From contig CM046872.1 of the NCBI GenBank assembly GCA_025617745.1, positions 992,001 through 1,056,000 of the forward strand: 64,000 nucleotides of DNA, read 5' to 3'. The DNA comes from Heliocidaris erythrogramma (Eukaryota > Echinodermata > Echinoidea > Camarodonta > Echinometridae). Positions 1 to 10,765 of the stretch are shown one piece after another. Every line of letters starts with the position of its first letter. Positions within the stretch are counted from its first letter, which is position 1. Below the pieces are notes generated by a model, which saw only the letters and a program-made list of their open reading frames with translations, was not told the DNA's origin and made no database searches. Both the position numbers and the translations under genes were made by a program.

Positions 1-362
1 CTGACAGAAAATTGTAATTGATACACCTATACATCGTGATTTGCTAATGCTTTTTAACAATTCACTGAATTTACGTCAGCAATTTGAGTCCATTACTAAC
101 TATCATGTAGATGTACAAATTAGTTTATATTAGAATCTATAATGCATTTCAGCATCTAGGCAAGTCTCGGGCTTTTATGTTAAAGGTAAGGTAAAGGTAG
201 ATTTTAACAATAATTTGTGAGTTTTCTCATTCGTTGTTGTTGTTGTTGTTTTTTTTTTTTTTTACTAAGTTCGGACTCTCAGAGTCGAAGTGTTCCCTTA
301 GACTAAAATAATTGCTCTTATGATGGACTTATATTCGAAAAATGGCAAGATTTTTTTTAAAC
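1..362. other. Non-coding flank, no gene seen
   Basis: AT-rich DNA with stops in all frames. The only structure is a (GTT)n block running into a T-run near 232-263. Confidence 0.5.
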
Positions 363-552
363 AGAAACACACACACATACACCCCACCCACCGTATGTCG
401 GTAATCGAATATGCCATGTACCATTTATCACATGTAAATAAAAGAACAATGTAGATAAAATGCCTTGCTGAAGGACATAGGTGTCGAGCAGGGGGTAAAA
501 CCCACGACCCTCGCTTTTCAAGACTTGTCTAAACCACTCGGCCACGACACTT
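363..552 (-). mobile_element. tRNA-Ser-like SINE
   Basis: Read on the minus strand, the element starts with a pol III A-box (TGGCCGAGTGG, about 534-544). A decayed B-box (GGGTTTTACCCC, about 492-503) follows at tRNA-like spacing. Next come a short body containing TCCTTCAGCAAGGCATTTT and an (AC)n tail at 363-384. The head resembles tRNA-Ser (GGCCGAGTGGTT). The body is shared with the plus-strand SINE at 25787-25962, which supports a real family. The B-box has lost the TTCGA core, so this copy is probably inactive. Confidence 0.75.
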
Positions 553-1582
553 CCACTGATAGCATAAATTTTGCAAGAAAAGGCTGAAACGTTTGGACCA
601 AACTTTCATAGACACACACACCTATTTCTATTTGCAGTGCATGACATTTTCAACAAGACTGAATCAAATCATCATTTACATGATTCCGAAACATCACAAT
701 ATAAACATCGATTCTTATAAATGATATTATCAACCTTTCCTGATAACCTCGAGGCAGCTTCTTTCATAATTAAATCGCTTTACCAGAACTCAACTTTATT
801 TAATCGTATTCATGAAATATGCAGACTATTTTATATGCATGACTCGTCTATATATCTATCTATGAATCCACATTGTTCCTCTCTTGTATACATCTCGTGT
901 TTTTTACAATAAGTTTTATGTACACAAAACATGACCTATTTTCAGTGTATACGGATTAGTGTCTCTCTATCAGACTACCCTGCTCATCCGCTCCCCCATC
1001 TTTATATTTCTCTGGTTCTTGTTACATATTCTTCTCGATCCCTATTTCTGTATATATCATAATTTCGCATCATACAGTCCAGTATCAGTGAATACGTTTA
1101 TCAATCTATATCCCTATCTATCTCAGGATAATGCTTTTGTACCGCTTCGGGTAGATTGGGGGTGCATTTGAACATTTATTTCTTCATATGCACTCTCGAT
1201 ACCCCTCATGCTCTCTTCCTCATGTTCTTATCTACATCCAATCCATCTCATGGCCATAACTCATGCTGTGCCATCCACCCTTCCCTCTGCCATATATATT
1301 TGCCCATCTGATCAAGATGATATTTCATCCCACCTCGTTCGCTAATCCCTTGCCCGCACTACCTTCATAAGATCGATACCCAGGCCATGCCCGGAGCATG
1401 AGCAGTATAAGATTATATATTGAGCAAGAGACTATAAAAGGAATCGACTGTGGCCCGTCGGAAGAAAAACTTTTGATTAAATTACGCTGTCTGGGTTCAT
1501 GGGCGCGTTCCAACCATAGTTCCATTTTGAGGAATACCCGGAGAAGTAGTAAGCAACTCGACAGCAAAGAGCTACGAGCAAA
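553..1582. other. Non-coding stretch, nothing recognised
   Basis: Only short random ORFs with no recognisable protein. No repeat copy was recognised elsewhere in the window. Confidence 0.45.
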
Positions 1583-2232
1583 AATGCTGATATTACAAAA
1601 TGCATGTAGTTGAGGGACATATAAGCTTGTACTTATTTTTCTGGGAAGAGGGTGAGTTAGAGGGTACGCTATTTTGTATTAAGAACATAATTCATATCTT
1701 CAGCTTTCATTATTCTCTATTGACGAACCGTAATACAGGAAGCAATAAAGGACATTTCAAAATGTCGACATGTTGGCCTACTTGGAGTGTCATTCCGAAA
1801 TTATGATATTGCAAAGTGCATGCGAATAAAGCTAACATAAGCATGTACTATTTTTTTTCCGAAGGAAGGGGGTATTAGATAGGCAGTAAGCTTGTTATAC
1901 TAACACATATCTTCAGTTTTTATTGTTCTCTTTTGACGAACTATAATACACCATGCCATTGATGTGATTTCAATAAATGGATAAGAAGATCTGCATCTGG
2001 TTTTTTTTTTGTTTTTTTTTTGTTGTTGAAAATATTGTCAACCGGTACTCGTTAATTTTATTCATTGATTGGGTATATATTTCAAAAAGTGACCCGGACG
2101 TTACTCTACTTCTATTGGCGATGGCCGTGGTAGAATATAACATATTATGTGATGCATGCAAATAACATAAGCACATCTTTTTCAGAGGGAGGTGGATTTG
2201 CGCCTGTTAGATAGTATTCCTACAAAAAAAAG
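1583..2232 (+). repeat. Three diverged tandem units
   Basis: Three related units begin near 1583, 1801 and 2138. Each has a start like TGATATTACAAAATGCATG, then ATAAGC.TGTACT, a T-rich stretch, a GAAGG-GGG purine block and a TTAGATAG-like block. Units 1 and 2 also share a downstream block containing ATATCTTCAG and TTGACGAAC. Spacing is about 218 and 337 bp because a T-rich insert enlarges unit 2. Identity is clearly below perfect, so this is an old tandem repeat. Confidence 0.6.
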
Positions 2233-4660
2233 GAATGCTATTTATATATAATGCACATTAGATCATTTTATACGGATTGAATCATTTATTATTTCACCAG
2301 AAATTTCTACGTAAGACGAACTTGATCCATATCATCCACAGAAGCTTCTAACAATCGTAAAAATCAAGAATGAGAATACGCGTAATTTAAAGAAAACAAT
2401 AAAATAACAAGCTTTAATTGAAAATAAAAGAAAAACAGGAAAAGTGATGGGGGTATGTTGCAGAAAACACTGTCAGCGTGAATTTTGACAAGCTAGGAAA
2501 CGTGGGTGTTACCGCCAAATGATTGTGTTCAATGTAATTCACCACACATATAATTGATAAAGGGTCTTGGAATCATGAATACATATGTATTTGCTTATTT
2601 TAAAAGACTTCCATGCAGAATCGAAAATGAATAATCAGTATTTGAATTCGAACTTCTTAACGGTGCATTCGTAGAAGAAGAAAAATAAAATTTCTTCTAG
2701 CTTCGATCCCGTCTCCGTGTATACAGGTTAGCTCGTCTTGGAAACCCAAATTCCCAGCCGTATATCATAGCAAGCTAATAACGTATGTAAAGAGACGAGC
2801 CTGAAAGGGAACACCTCCCACCGATCTCATACCAGCCCCTCGAGATATCATTGATCGAATTATTTCAATTGTGTTATCACCGATTGCGTATTGATTGTAT
2901 GCATGTTCCACATTGGCTTCCTAGCACCCCCCCCCCCCCCATCCCTTTGAGTACGTCTTTGAGTATGCGAAGTGATGTGGGCCAATCACTGTTTGCCAGT
3001 GCCCTATTTCCAAGAAACTTTGACCAATTTTAGAGATTAAAACAAAAAAATAACTTAGTTCTAACATGGTACAATATCTAAAGCATTATTGCATAATTCT
3101 CAGTCCGAGACAATGAGAGAAACATTCTATTATTTGCCTCAGGCGCCATACTCCCTTGGTACACCAGTGGATCTATTATTTATATTAATGATCATTATCT
3201 CTTCTTCATTTCACTCTTCTTTTGGGATTCAATCAATACCAAGCATAATTTGTTTTCCTCAAGAAAGTCATTTTACTCATTGCAAGAATCGGTATCTCAA
3301 CCACGCAGTAGCTAGAGCGTTGAGAAATTCGTTCTGTAAAACCATGATCATGATGGTTATTATAATTATGCTAATTTGTAAAAGGTTTATTTTACAGCAT
3401 TAGTACCTGATGACCTGTTTATTGTTATTATTAGAGCAATCAAACTCTTCTGTGCTATGGACGGCCAATCCTGCTCAAGAATCCGAGTGTTGGACGATAT
3501 GCGTGGACTCGGAAACTACGGCTACGGTTTTCTTGATTTCTTTCTGAATCAGAGATAGGTGTTCTTATTGTGGAGTTTCTTCCATGGGAATATGTTTTAT
3601 GATCAATTTACGAATGAACTGAGCACTTTAATTTCATTTGACGATTGGAAGATTGTTTGTGACATTTGTTTTCTCAAAATAGTCTCACCGAAGGGGTTAA
3701 ATTCAAGCTGACATTTTTTTTTCCTTCTCTGGTGGGGAACTTGTTGGCAAATTTGATCCGACCAATGAACCCATCGATTTTAATTGCACTACTGACGCCC
3801 CTTAGATATCAACTCGAAATATTTCGAAATGAGTTGGGTGAGAAGAGGGGTGGGAGGGGGGGGGGGAGGGGTAGAGGAAATGGAATATGTGACAAGTATG
3901 TAATTGGATGTCACTCAATGCCCGAGTCGTTACAAATGTGTTCAACTGTTTGCTCAGAGGCTTCAGGTATCACTTAACGAGACGCCCTCCCCACCACATG
4001 AACCTGGACTGCAAACGTCCTAATCAAAGCACAAATATGCTCGAACTGCAGATGCAGCGCAGTGGTGTAGCTACTGGGGGAACGAGCCCCTCCTCCCCTT
4101 CAATCATGGGAATGAAAATAAAAGGAGAGAAATTAAGAGAGAGAAAGAGAAACAAAGGGGATACGAGGAAACGTGATTAATAATGTCAACAAAACTTTAT
4201 ACTACCAATTCTCACTACCCCTCTTTCTTATGGCTTGTTTCCTGACATTTCATTGATTCAGTAAGACACCCCCATGAGGCCAGTGCCCTCCTAATGTCTG
4301 CACCCATTTTACCCCACTGAACGTTGTCACAATAATTCTCACTTATGTATGTACATGATGTAAGCTGGCAGCGTAAGTGCACTTAACCTATCTCAATATC
4401 TTTATAATCAAGTGATGTTGGGAGAGACGGTGGGTCTGAAGAATCGATAAGACCCAATTATTAGTATGTCTTCGCCACTGTCAAACCAACTTTCTGGAAT
4501 TAGGCATAAAAAAATATTTGACTTAGTCCTTTACATTTTCACAATTAAAACGAAAACAGAACCAAAAAAAGCGGGAAATCAACAGTGAATACTAATTAAA
4601 TTATATTACCGAGGAGGGATCCAACATCTCGTGGTTAAATAGGTGTTCACTATTTTGTGA
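2233..4660. other. Non-coding stretch with C-, G- and purine tracts
   Basis: No coding exon recognised. Landmarks are a C-run near 2927-2940, a G-rich tract near 3847-3868 and a purine-rich GAGAAA segment near 4120-4160. The phrase GTGGTGTAGCTACTGGGGG near 4062 resembles low-complexity dispersed motifs near 38.6 and 51.4 kb. Confidence 0.4.
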
Positions 4661-5060
4661 GACCTTGTTTAATTTATGCCATATATGCAATAAAACAAGA
4701 TGCACCGAATAGACCACAATCTTAATTAAGCTTATAGACACTACAATAATTATATTATATTGGATGGCTCTAAATGGGATACCAGAGAATATTGGCCATA
4801 ACGAGTGGAATATTTCTGGTATTACATGAAATAAAGCCATCCAATATAATTATTATTATCTATACCCTACAGGAAAATGATTTAGAACTTAGTAAAATCA
4901 TTTTAACCAACCACATTCAGTTAATAGAGCCCCTCATCATACTTCATTGTGATTACACAAGTTTAACTTAAAGATCACATTACAAGAAAATTCCATCAAA
5001 GTAAATATTGGCTTAATACTTTTTATTGCATATATAGCATAAATTAAACAAGGTTATCCA
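4661..5060. repeat. Nested imperfect palindrome (foldback)
   Basis: An outer inverted pair lies at about 4661-4700 and 5021-5060 (TTTTATTGCATATAT.GCATAAATTAAACAAGG in two orientations). An inner inverted pair lies at about 4743-4790 and 4806-4855 (TATTGGATGGCT plus ATACCAGA and AATATT). The inner loop is only a few bases, so the inner part could fold into a long hairpin. The arms differ in length on the right side, which suggests an old foldback element with later insertions. Confidence 0.6.
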
Positions 5061-5851
5061 AATTCAACGCTTGGAAACATTTGAAATAATGATTATTATC
5101 TATTATAAAACGGTAAAATACAGCCCCCGATATAGCAGCTGAAGAGCTCCTCGAACGCTGCTGAGATGTGTGACGACACACCAGGGGCAAGTCCTGTGTA
5201 AGCAGGCGATGTCCCATAACATCTTACACATTTTTCAGTGCCTGTTTTGTCATCTCCTCTTCACTTATTTCTCTCACTTGACTAGCGTCAGTCTTAATGT
5301 TAGTCTTTTGCCTCACTCTTAACTTCGTGTATGGTATTATTTTGATGAAAAATGCAGCGTTAAAAAAATAAAGGAATCAGTCACTTGTAAACAAAATAAG
5401 ACGCCATTGTATTTTCAACTGCTTGCACCGGGGCATGTTCGGCGTTTCAAGAGGGAACGAATACCATCCATGCTATTATTCGGAGGGCTTTTCAATTTGA
5501 AAATGGGGTTTATTTCATTGATCATTGACCCTTCTACTGTGTATTTACAATCAAACGGTTTTAGTTATCAGAATCAGTTTCACTTTCCCTTTTAGAATGG
5601 TGTGAAATAAGGTCATGTTAAATATACCAAACTCTTTATAATTTGATAAATAATTGCATTGCAATTACGTTCATTCATTATAGGACGTCGTCTGCTTAAG
5701 CAGGATCGATCCCTAGTGTGACGACATCAAAACATCGCTATATTTCTGGCGAATCCTCGGATATTCCAGATGCTTAGAAGAGCTTTTATTTATGTTGTTT
5801 TTATAATCATCAGATACGCAGTTGACATAAAACTTATACGATTGCCATCTG
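5061..5851. other. Non-coding stretch, nothing recognised
   Basis: No exon or repeat recognised. Small ORFs here have no recognisable protein character. Confidence 0.4.
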
Positions 5852-5853
5852 TA

Positions 5854-7057
5854 CACACAGAGAAATTTTTACAAAAATTATGTAAAAAGTTATGTTAAAT
5901 AGGAACCATAACTTTTTTGTAAAATTTACATAACAAAATGTTTTACAAAAATTATGTAAAAAATTATGTTAGATAGCAACTCCATAACCTTTTTGTAAAA
6001 TTTACTTAACAAAATGTTTTACCAAAATTATGTAAATTGTTTTGTTAAATAGGAACTTGTGTAAATTTTAGCTAACAAAATATTCGACGATAAATACGTA
6101 AAATGTCATGTTAAATATAGATACTTAAAATTCATGTTTAAATTTTACCTAACAAACAATTCCACACATGTATTAATTATGTGGTTGGGCAAATTCAGTT
6201 GCCCAATTGTTTCCTTTTTCCTCCAACCTAGGTTAAAAAAAATTAAACCTGCTTGTTATGTCTTTTTGGGTCTTAACTTATCATTCCTAACATATCCTTA
6301 TTTAAGCCTATCCTATTCTATATCTTAACCTATCATATGCTAGTCCTATCCTATCTAGTTGGTACAGTCTAGTGCAAGCTTTTATATACCCCTTATAATT
6401 TTTTTATGCATTTGGTGACAGTTAGTAAAATCGGGCCACCCGAAACCATACGCTACTAAAAATTCATGAATATTCATATAAGTGTTTTCCCCAATATTTG
6501 GGGAAAAGTACGAAAATGCATATTTTACAAAACCATTTGCAAAACATTTTACTTAATGACGACAAATTACATTGTGCATGTTAAATAAACTTAACGAAAT
6601 GGGCAATATTGCAAAATCTTTATGAAGAAATATCTTACAGCGTTATTTTGCAAGATTTGTTCAGTCAGTTTTACATAACTGTGTATCAAAATCATGTTAA
6701 TGTCAACTGACATTCGTAAAATGTATTTTATACACTATAGTTTACAAAACATTTCACTTAATGATGACTTATAACATCTGCATGATAATATTCCCTTTAA
6801 AAATACTTGTACTTAACACATTTTACATAATAGGAATTTCTTTTGCAAAATGAATTTTATTTAAATAGTGCTAAGTAAATGCTACATAAAATTTCACATT
6901 TTACATGACACATAATATGCGAAATGTAATTCATTATAAATATTTAGTAAAATACTACATAAAAACATTCATTTCAGACAATTTTACATATATTAAGTAA
7001 AAATTTTACAAAAGGAAGTTTACATAATGAAATATTAAGTAAATATTTCTCTGTGTG
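5854..7057. mobile_element. 1.2-kb AT-rich TIR element, TA duplication
   Basis: Terminal inverted repeats CACACAGAGAAAT.TTTAC occur at 5854-5872 and, inverted, at 7039-7057, with 18 of 19 positions matching. Both ends are flanked by TA (5852-5853 and 7058-7059), the duplication expected of Tc1/mariner-type insertion. The left 270 bp contain four or so subrepeats of about 66-76 bp built on TTATGTTAAATAGGAAC and TTTACATAACAAAATG. The right third carries further scattered TTTACATAA motifs in both orientations. No transposase is present, so this is a large non-autonomous element. Confidence 0.8.
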
Positions 7058-7059
7058 TA

Positions 7060-8072
7060 AGCTTCCCAGTTTCTAGTGATACATTAATTGCCATATTTGT
7101 GATTTTCTTGTAATGTGATCTTTAACCTCTTTATTTGCGCGCACGCAAACAGACCAGACAAAATACGGCATAATATTGCACGGCAAGTTTAGCACTGTAG
7201 CCTATGGGGAATTCAGCGTTCCGTGCAATATGCTCTCGTATTGCACGCACAAATCAAGCGGACAAAAATATGCGTTTTTAATGCGCCGCTAAAATTCCAT
7301 ACATAGGTAATAATCAATACATCACATATTCCTCAAATCATTACCTTGCGTATACGATTTGCGTGGGCGCGCGAGTGAATGTGTGTTTGTGTATGAGCAT
7401 ACATATATATATACATGTATATTGAAATGTAAGCCCCCAAAGAAAAAACCTTAATAGTGGAAAATGTAGACGTATACATACTGTAGACCTCTGTGTTTCT
7501 TACTTGAATCAACTAATGTTTGAGACCACTGTTTAACAGCAAATAACCTCTACAGAGTGGTGGCCACAAATGTAACTTTGGCTCTATTCATTTGAGGGGT
7601 GTTTCTGCCAAGTTTCCGGTAAGAAATTTCATTACTCCTCATATTTTCCGAACGATGAGTACTTTAATTTCTTCTGCTTGAACTTAAATGAAGATTATGG
7701 CACACGCCATATCACCATTAACGGATTAATGGATTTTATTTCAGTATCAAATGGGAATATTTCAGAGACTTTAGGGATTACGCGCGCAATTGAATTTGTG
7801 ACGGTGGAAATTACAAGGCATATTAACGTGTCACTTCTATAATGGCCATCACGATTTTAACCTAGTACATGTATTGTGTGCAAAACAGTTTATGAATGCC
7901 ATTGCTCTCAGTCCGGATATTGACAGGTAGAAAAGACAAAAACATTTCAAATGGGTTTGATTTCATCCAGTTTTGAGAAGATTCTGAGCTACCACAACGT
8001 CACATACGATATGATATCATTCGTAAGGTGGTAGAAATTTCGTTGTAATTATAATTTGAAATTGATAAAGCC
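7060..8072. other. Non-coding stretch with one stem
   Basis: An 11-bp inverted pair, ATATTGCACGG and CCGTGCAATAT, near 7172-7242 encloses about 48 bp. Near-direct motifs GCGCACGCAAACAGACCAGA and GCACGCACAAATCAAGCGGA lie around it. No coding exon was seen. Confidence 0.35.
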
Positions 8073-8287
8073 TTAGCCAACACTTGTGTGTGTGTGTGTG
8101 TGTAATTGGGTTTTTACAGACGTGTATCAATCAGATATGATTATTTACGTCTGGGACCGACCTTTAACGTCACCATCCGAAAGACGTGACTCAGTCTCGA
8201 ACCTGGGTCCGCTGAATCAGTTTATAACTTCCACTGGTAGCTGGATTACAGGCGCACGCCACAACGCCCAGTTTTTAGCCAACACTT
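8073..8287 (-). mobile_element. SINE with 7SL-like head and 13-bp target duplication
   Basis: A complete short element at 8086-8274 is bounded by perfect 13-bp direct repeats TTAGCCAACACTT (8073-8085 and 8275-8287). Read on the minus strand, the 5' end (8270 to about 8236) is GGCGTTGTGGCGTGCGCCTG followed by TAATCCAGCTACC. This closely matches the known start of 7SL (SRP) RNA as used by Alu. A B-box-like CCCAGGTTCGAGACTGAG follows. The 3' body (8200 down to about 8105) is shared with the SINE at 43562-43755, and the tail is (AC)n. Retroposition is directly supported by the duplication and tail; the 7SL origin of the head is an inference from similarity. Confidence 0.8.
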
Positions 8288-9520
8288 AAAATAAGATAGA
8301 AGTAGAAAAGGGGTCATAGCATTACTAGGATGTTTTGGTGACCATTTTTAAAATCTAGGACACGACTGCACATGTCAGAGAAGTCTTTGCGGATGTCGTG
8401 TCTAGTTGATCCACCAACCAGTCACAAGGACAAGACTGTCGCTCACGGTGTGATACCTCTCAGTCCCAAACGGACTCCGATTCCAGCCCGACTGATTCTT
8501 GCCCATTCTGGAGAATGTAATTTTTCGTTCGCTCCGTTGTCCTTCTGTGTAGGTCTCATTAGTGAGACTGGGGCATATCGTTATAGGTGGTGATCTGTTA
8601 GAAAGTGGAACAACTCATCAAAGACAACGTATTCTGTTACACCAGCCCGTGACCGAGAATTCTTAATTCGAATAGCCTGATCACTAATCCCCTGAAATAC
8701 ATGTATATCTCGCTCTTAAAACTACAGAAAACTCCTCAATTCTACTCGCGAAAATAGGGGCTTTTATTGGTTTACGTTTCCCTTTTCAGCAACAGAGTTG
8801 GATGTAGTTTGTTCGTCTGTTTCTTTGTTTGTTTGTTCGTTTTCTTTCTTATCTATAATAAAAAAAAGTGTCACGTGTTCACGTATTATGATGGGGGAAT
8901 ACGGTGTGGGTTAAATTGTAAACCTGATAAGAAAAATTTGTTGTTGCTTTTGTTTGTTGTTTATTCTTTTGATTTCGAGAAAATGTTCAAGTTTTATTGA
9001 GTGACAAACTTGTGAATACATGTACATTCATCTTGAACTACATGAAAATGCACTGTACAATTATTCAATTCAATGTGAGTATACGTTCCAACGTAAGTAT
9101 GCATAGGTAGTTTATTGACAGAAACGTTGCGGTTCAATTGAGGAAAGTCGTGTTTTGATAGAGTCATAATTTTCTGGGTTTGAATTCTTATTTAAAAGAA
9201 AACTACTGAGGAAATTAATCATTAGCACGATCTACGTTTTAGATATTCAATTTGTTGAATTTGCATTCCAATTGTATTTGTGAAACTGTTTTTTTGTGAA
9301 ATAGCAGCCCACACGTATCGTTTAACAAACCTTGAAGCTATAATTGTGTAATATATTAAGAACATGGCAATTGACTCTACCATGGATAATGCCCATGCAC
9401 AGATTGGCTAAGCTCTTGATATAAGCTTGAAGCGCTTCGTCAATAGTGGTCAAAGATTTTTTTTTCTTTAATTGATGAATGGCAAAATACTCAACGTTCT
9501 GAGGCTGCCACGGCTGCTGC
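8288..9520. other. Non-coding stretch, nothing recognised
   Basis: T-rich segments near 8800-8960. A 16-bp palindrome, GTCTCATTAGTGAGAC, lies at about 8552-8567. No exon recognised. Confidence 0.35.
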
Positions 9521-9527
9521 AATTTTT

Positions 9528-9638
9528 TTGTCTCTCTGTCTCTTTATCTCTTACTCTGTCTCTATTTTCTCTTCGTCTCTTTCTCTATCTCTCGCTCTTT
9601 CTCTTTCTCTGTCTCTATAGCATGTCAGCTCTTGTCTC

Positions 9639-9682
<44 letters not shown>
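9528..9682 (+). repeat. (CT)n-rich tract followed by (CA)n
   Basis: Polypyrimidine CT-rich DNA from about 9528 is followed by (CA)n at about 9643-9682. Open frames crossing it are low-complexity translations, not genes. Confidence 0.85.
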
Positions 9683-9684
<2 letters not shown>

Positions 9685-9878
9685 ACGTTTACATGGCTTT
9701 ACTTCCGAGGACAACTATTGTTCCTCTATTGTTACTCGTCCTCGGACAGTCGACGGAATAAGGCATAAATTCATTGTTCGACGTTCGAGGACTATTGTCC
9801 GGCTTCCGAGGACCATTGTTGTCATGATTTTTTTTTTGTTCTCTGTCCGAAAATGTCCTCGGACATAATGCTAAACAA

Positions 9879-9880
<2 letters not shown>
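9683..9880 (+). repeat. ~200-bp microsatellite-embedded repeat, copy 1
   Basis: The unit begins ACGTTTACATGGCTTTACTT and ends CGGACATAATGCTAAAC. It contains at least five GTCCTCGG/CCGAGGAC octamer-type motifs in both orientations, so it is quasi-palindromic. (CA)n lies directly on both sides. Two further copies in the opposite orientation lie at 54424-54814. Copies are nearly identical, so spread was recent. It carries no coding capacity, and I cannot assign a superfamily. Confidence 0.75.

Positions 9881-9931
<51 letters not shown>
9881..9931 (+). repeat. (CA)n microsatellite
   Basis: About 25 CA units directly abutting the right end of the 200-bp repeat. Confidence 0.95.
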
Positions 9932-9935
<4 letters not shown>

Positions 9936-9965
9936 CCTGGAGCAGAGCCAATGAGCAATGATACC

Positions 9966-10522
9966 TTTAAAAAGAGAGTCTACCCTGATTACAAGTTGGC
10001 TTTAAAAGAAGCAGACAAATTAAAGACACAGATCAGTGAAGGTTTGAGCAAATCTGATAAGATATAAGAAAATTATGAACTTTTAAAGTTGTAATTAATC
10101 AAACACAAATTGGCAACTCCGTGAAGTATCTTGCAAGCTCCTCTCCCATTTGCCCTTTACCCTAAAAATCATTCATATCCATTTTCTCTAAAGAAAATAT
10201 TAAAAAATACATGCACCTTATGTATAAGTATTGTTCGTATCTATTTACACAAAGTCTGTATGAAACAAATCTATTCCTTCATCATAAAAAAAGAAAATGA
10301 AAATTTCTGAAATATTGTACTGAGTAAATGGGGGAGGAGCTCACAAGATACGTTACGGAGTTGCCAATTTGTGTTGGATTGATTGCAAATTGCAAAAATT
10401 CATAACTTTCTTATCGGATTTGTACTAAATTTTACTAATCTATTTCTCTCATGATTTTTCTGCTTTTTACTCACAATGATTCAAATCAACTAACTACCAG
10501 GGTGGGCTTTCCCCTTCATTAA
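9966..10522. mobile_element. Foldback element with ~180-bp imperfect inverted arms
   Basis: The left arm (about 9966-10150) and right arm (about 10325-10522) are inverted copies. The best segment is CACAAATTGGCAACTCCGTG, followed by a GTATCTTG..AGCTCCTC.CCC block. The outer ends, TTTAAAAAGAGAGTCTACCC and the inverted GGGTGGGCTTTCCCCTTCATTAA, also correspond. No transposase is present. The TTTAA/TTAA-like ends resemble those of the element at 59310-60210, but a clean target duplication is not visible. Confidence 0.65.
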
Positions 10523-10687
10523 TCAAGATCTACTAAGTTCATTATCCTGATTACCCTTTGCTTCCTCTTAAAAAAACAATAATCATTGTTTTCCAGAGAT
10601 ATAGACTTGAAAGACAATTTCTGTTGTATATTTCTAGATCCTGCTGAAAAGCAAAACTATGAAAAGCACAGAAGGCATGAGGACAAG

Positions 10688-10765
10688 GGACTTCACAGAC
10701 TTGTAGCATCAGAGCTTTATTTTCTCCTCATATTTCAAATATAAGCGCATTTCGAGAGCATGTTT
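10688..10765 (+). repeat. Dispersed repeat fragment (ATATTT.AAATAT family)
   Basis: It contains GGGACTTCACAGAC, then CATATTTCAAATATAAGCGC and ATTTCGAGAGCATG. This is the same motif order as the repeats at 22672-23066, 35825-35935 and 58195-58310. Confidence 0.45.

Noticed and set aside
5867-6090. CRISPR-like regularly spaced repeats
   Set aside because: Units are contiguous 66-76 bp AT-rich subrepeats with no unique spacers, within a TIR element of an animal genome.
9472-9958. Open frames of 66-98 codons over 9.5-9.96 kb
   Set aside because: They translate CT-rich and (CA)n microsatellites and the 200-bp repeat; composition explains the lack of stops.
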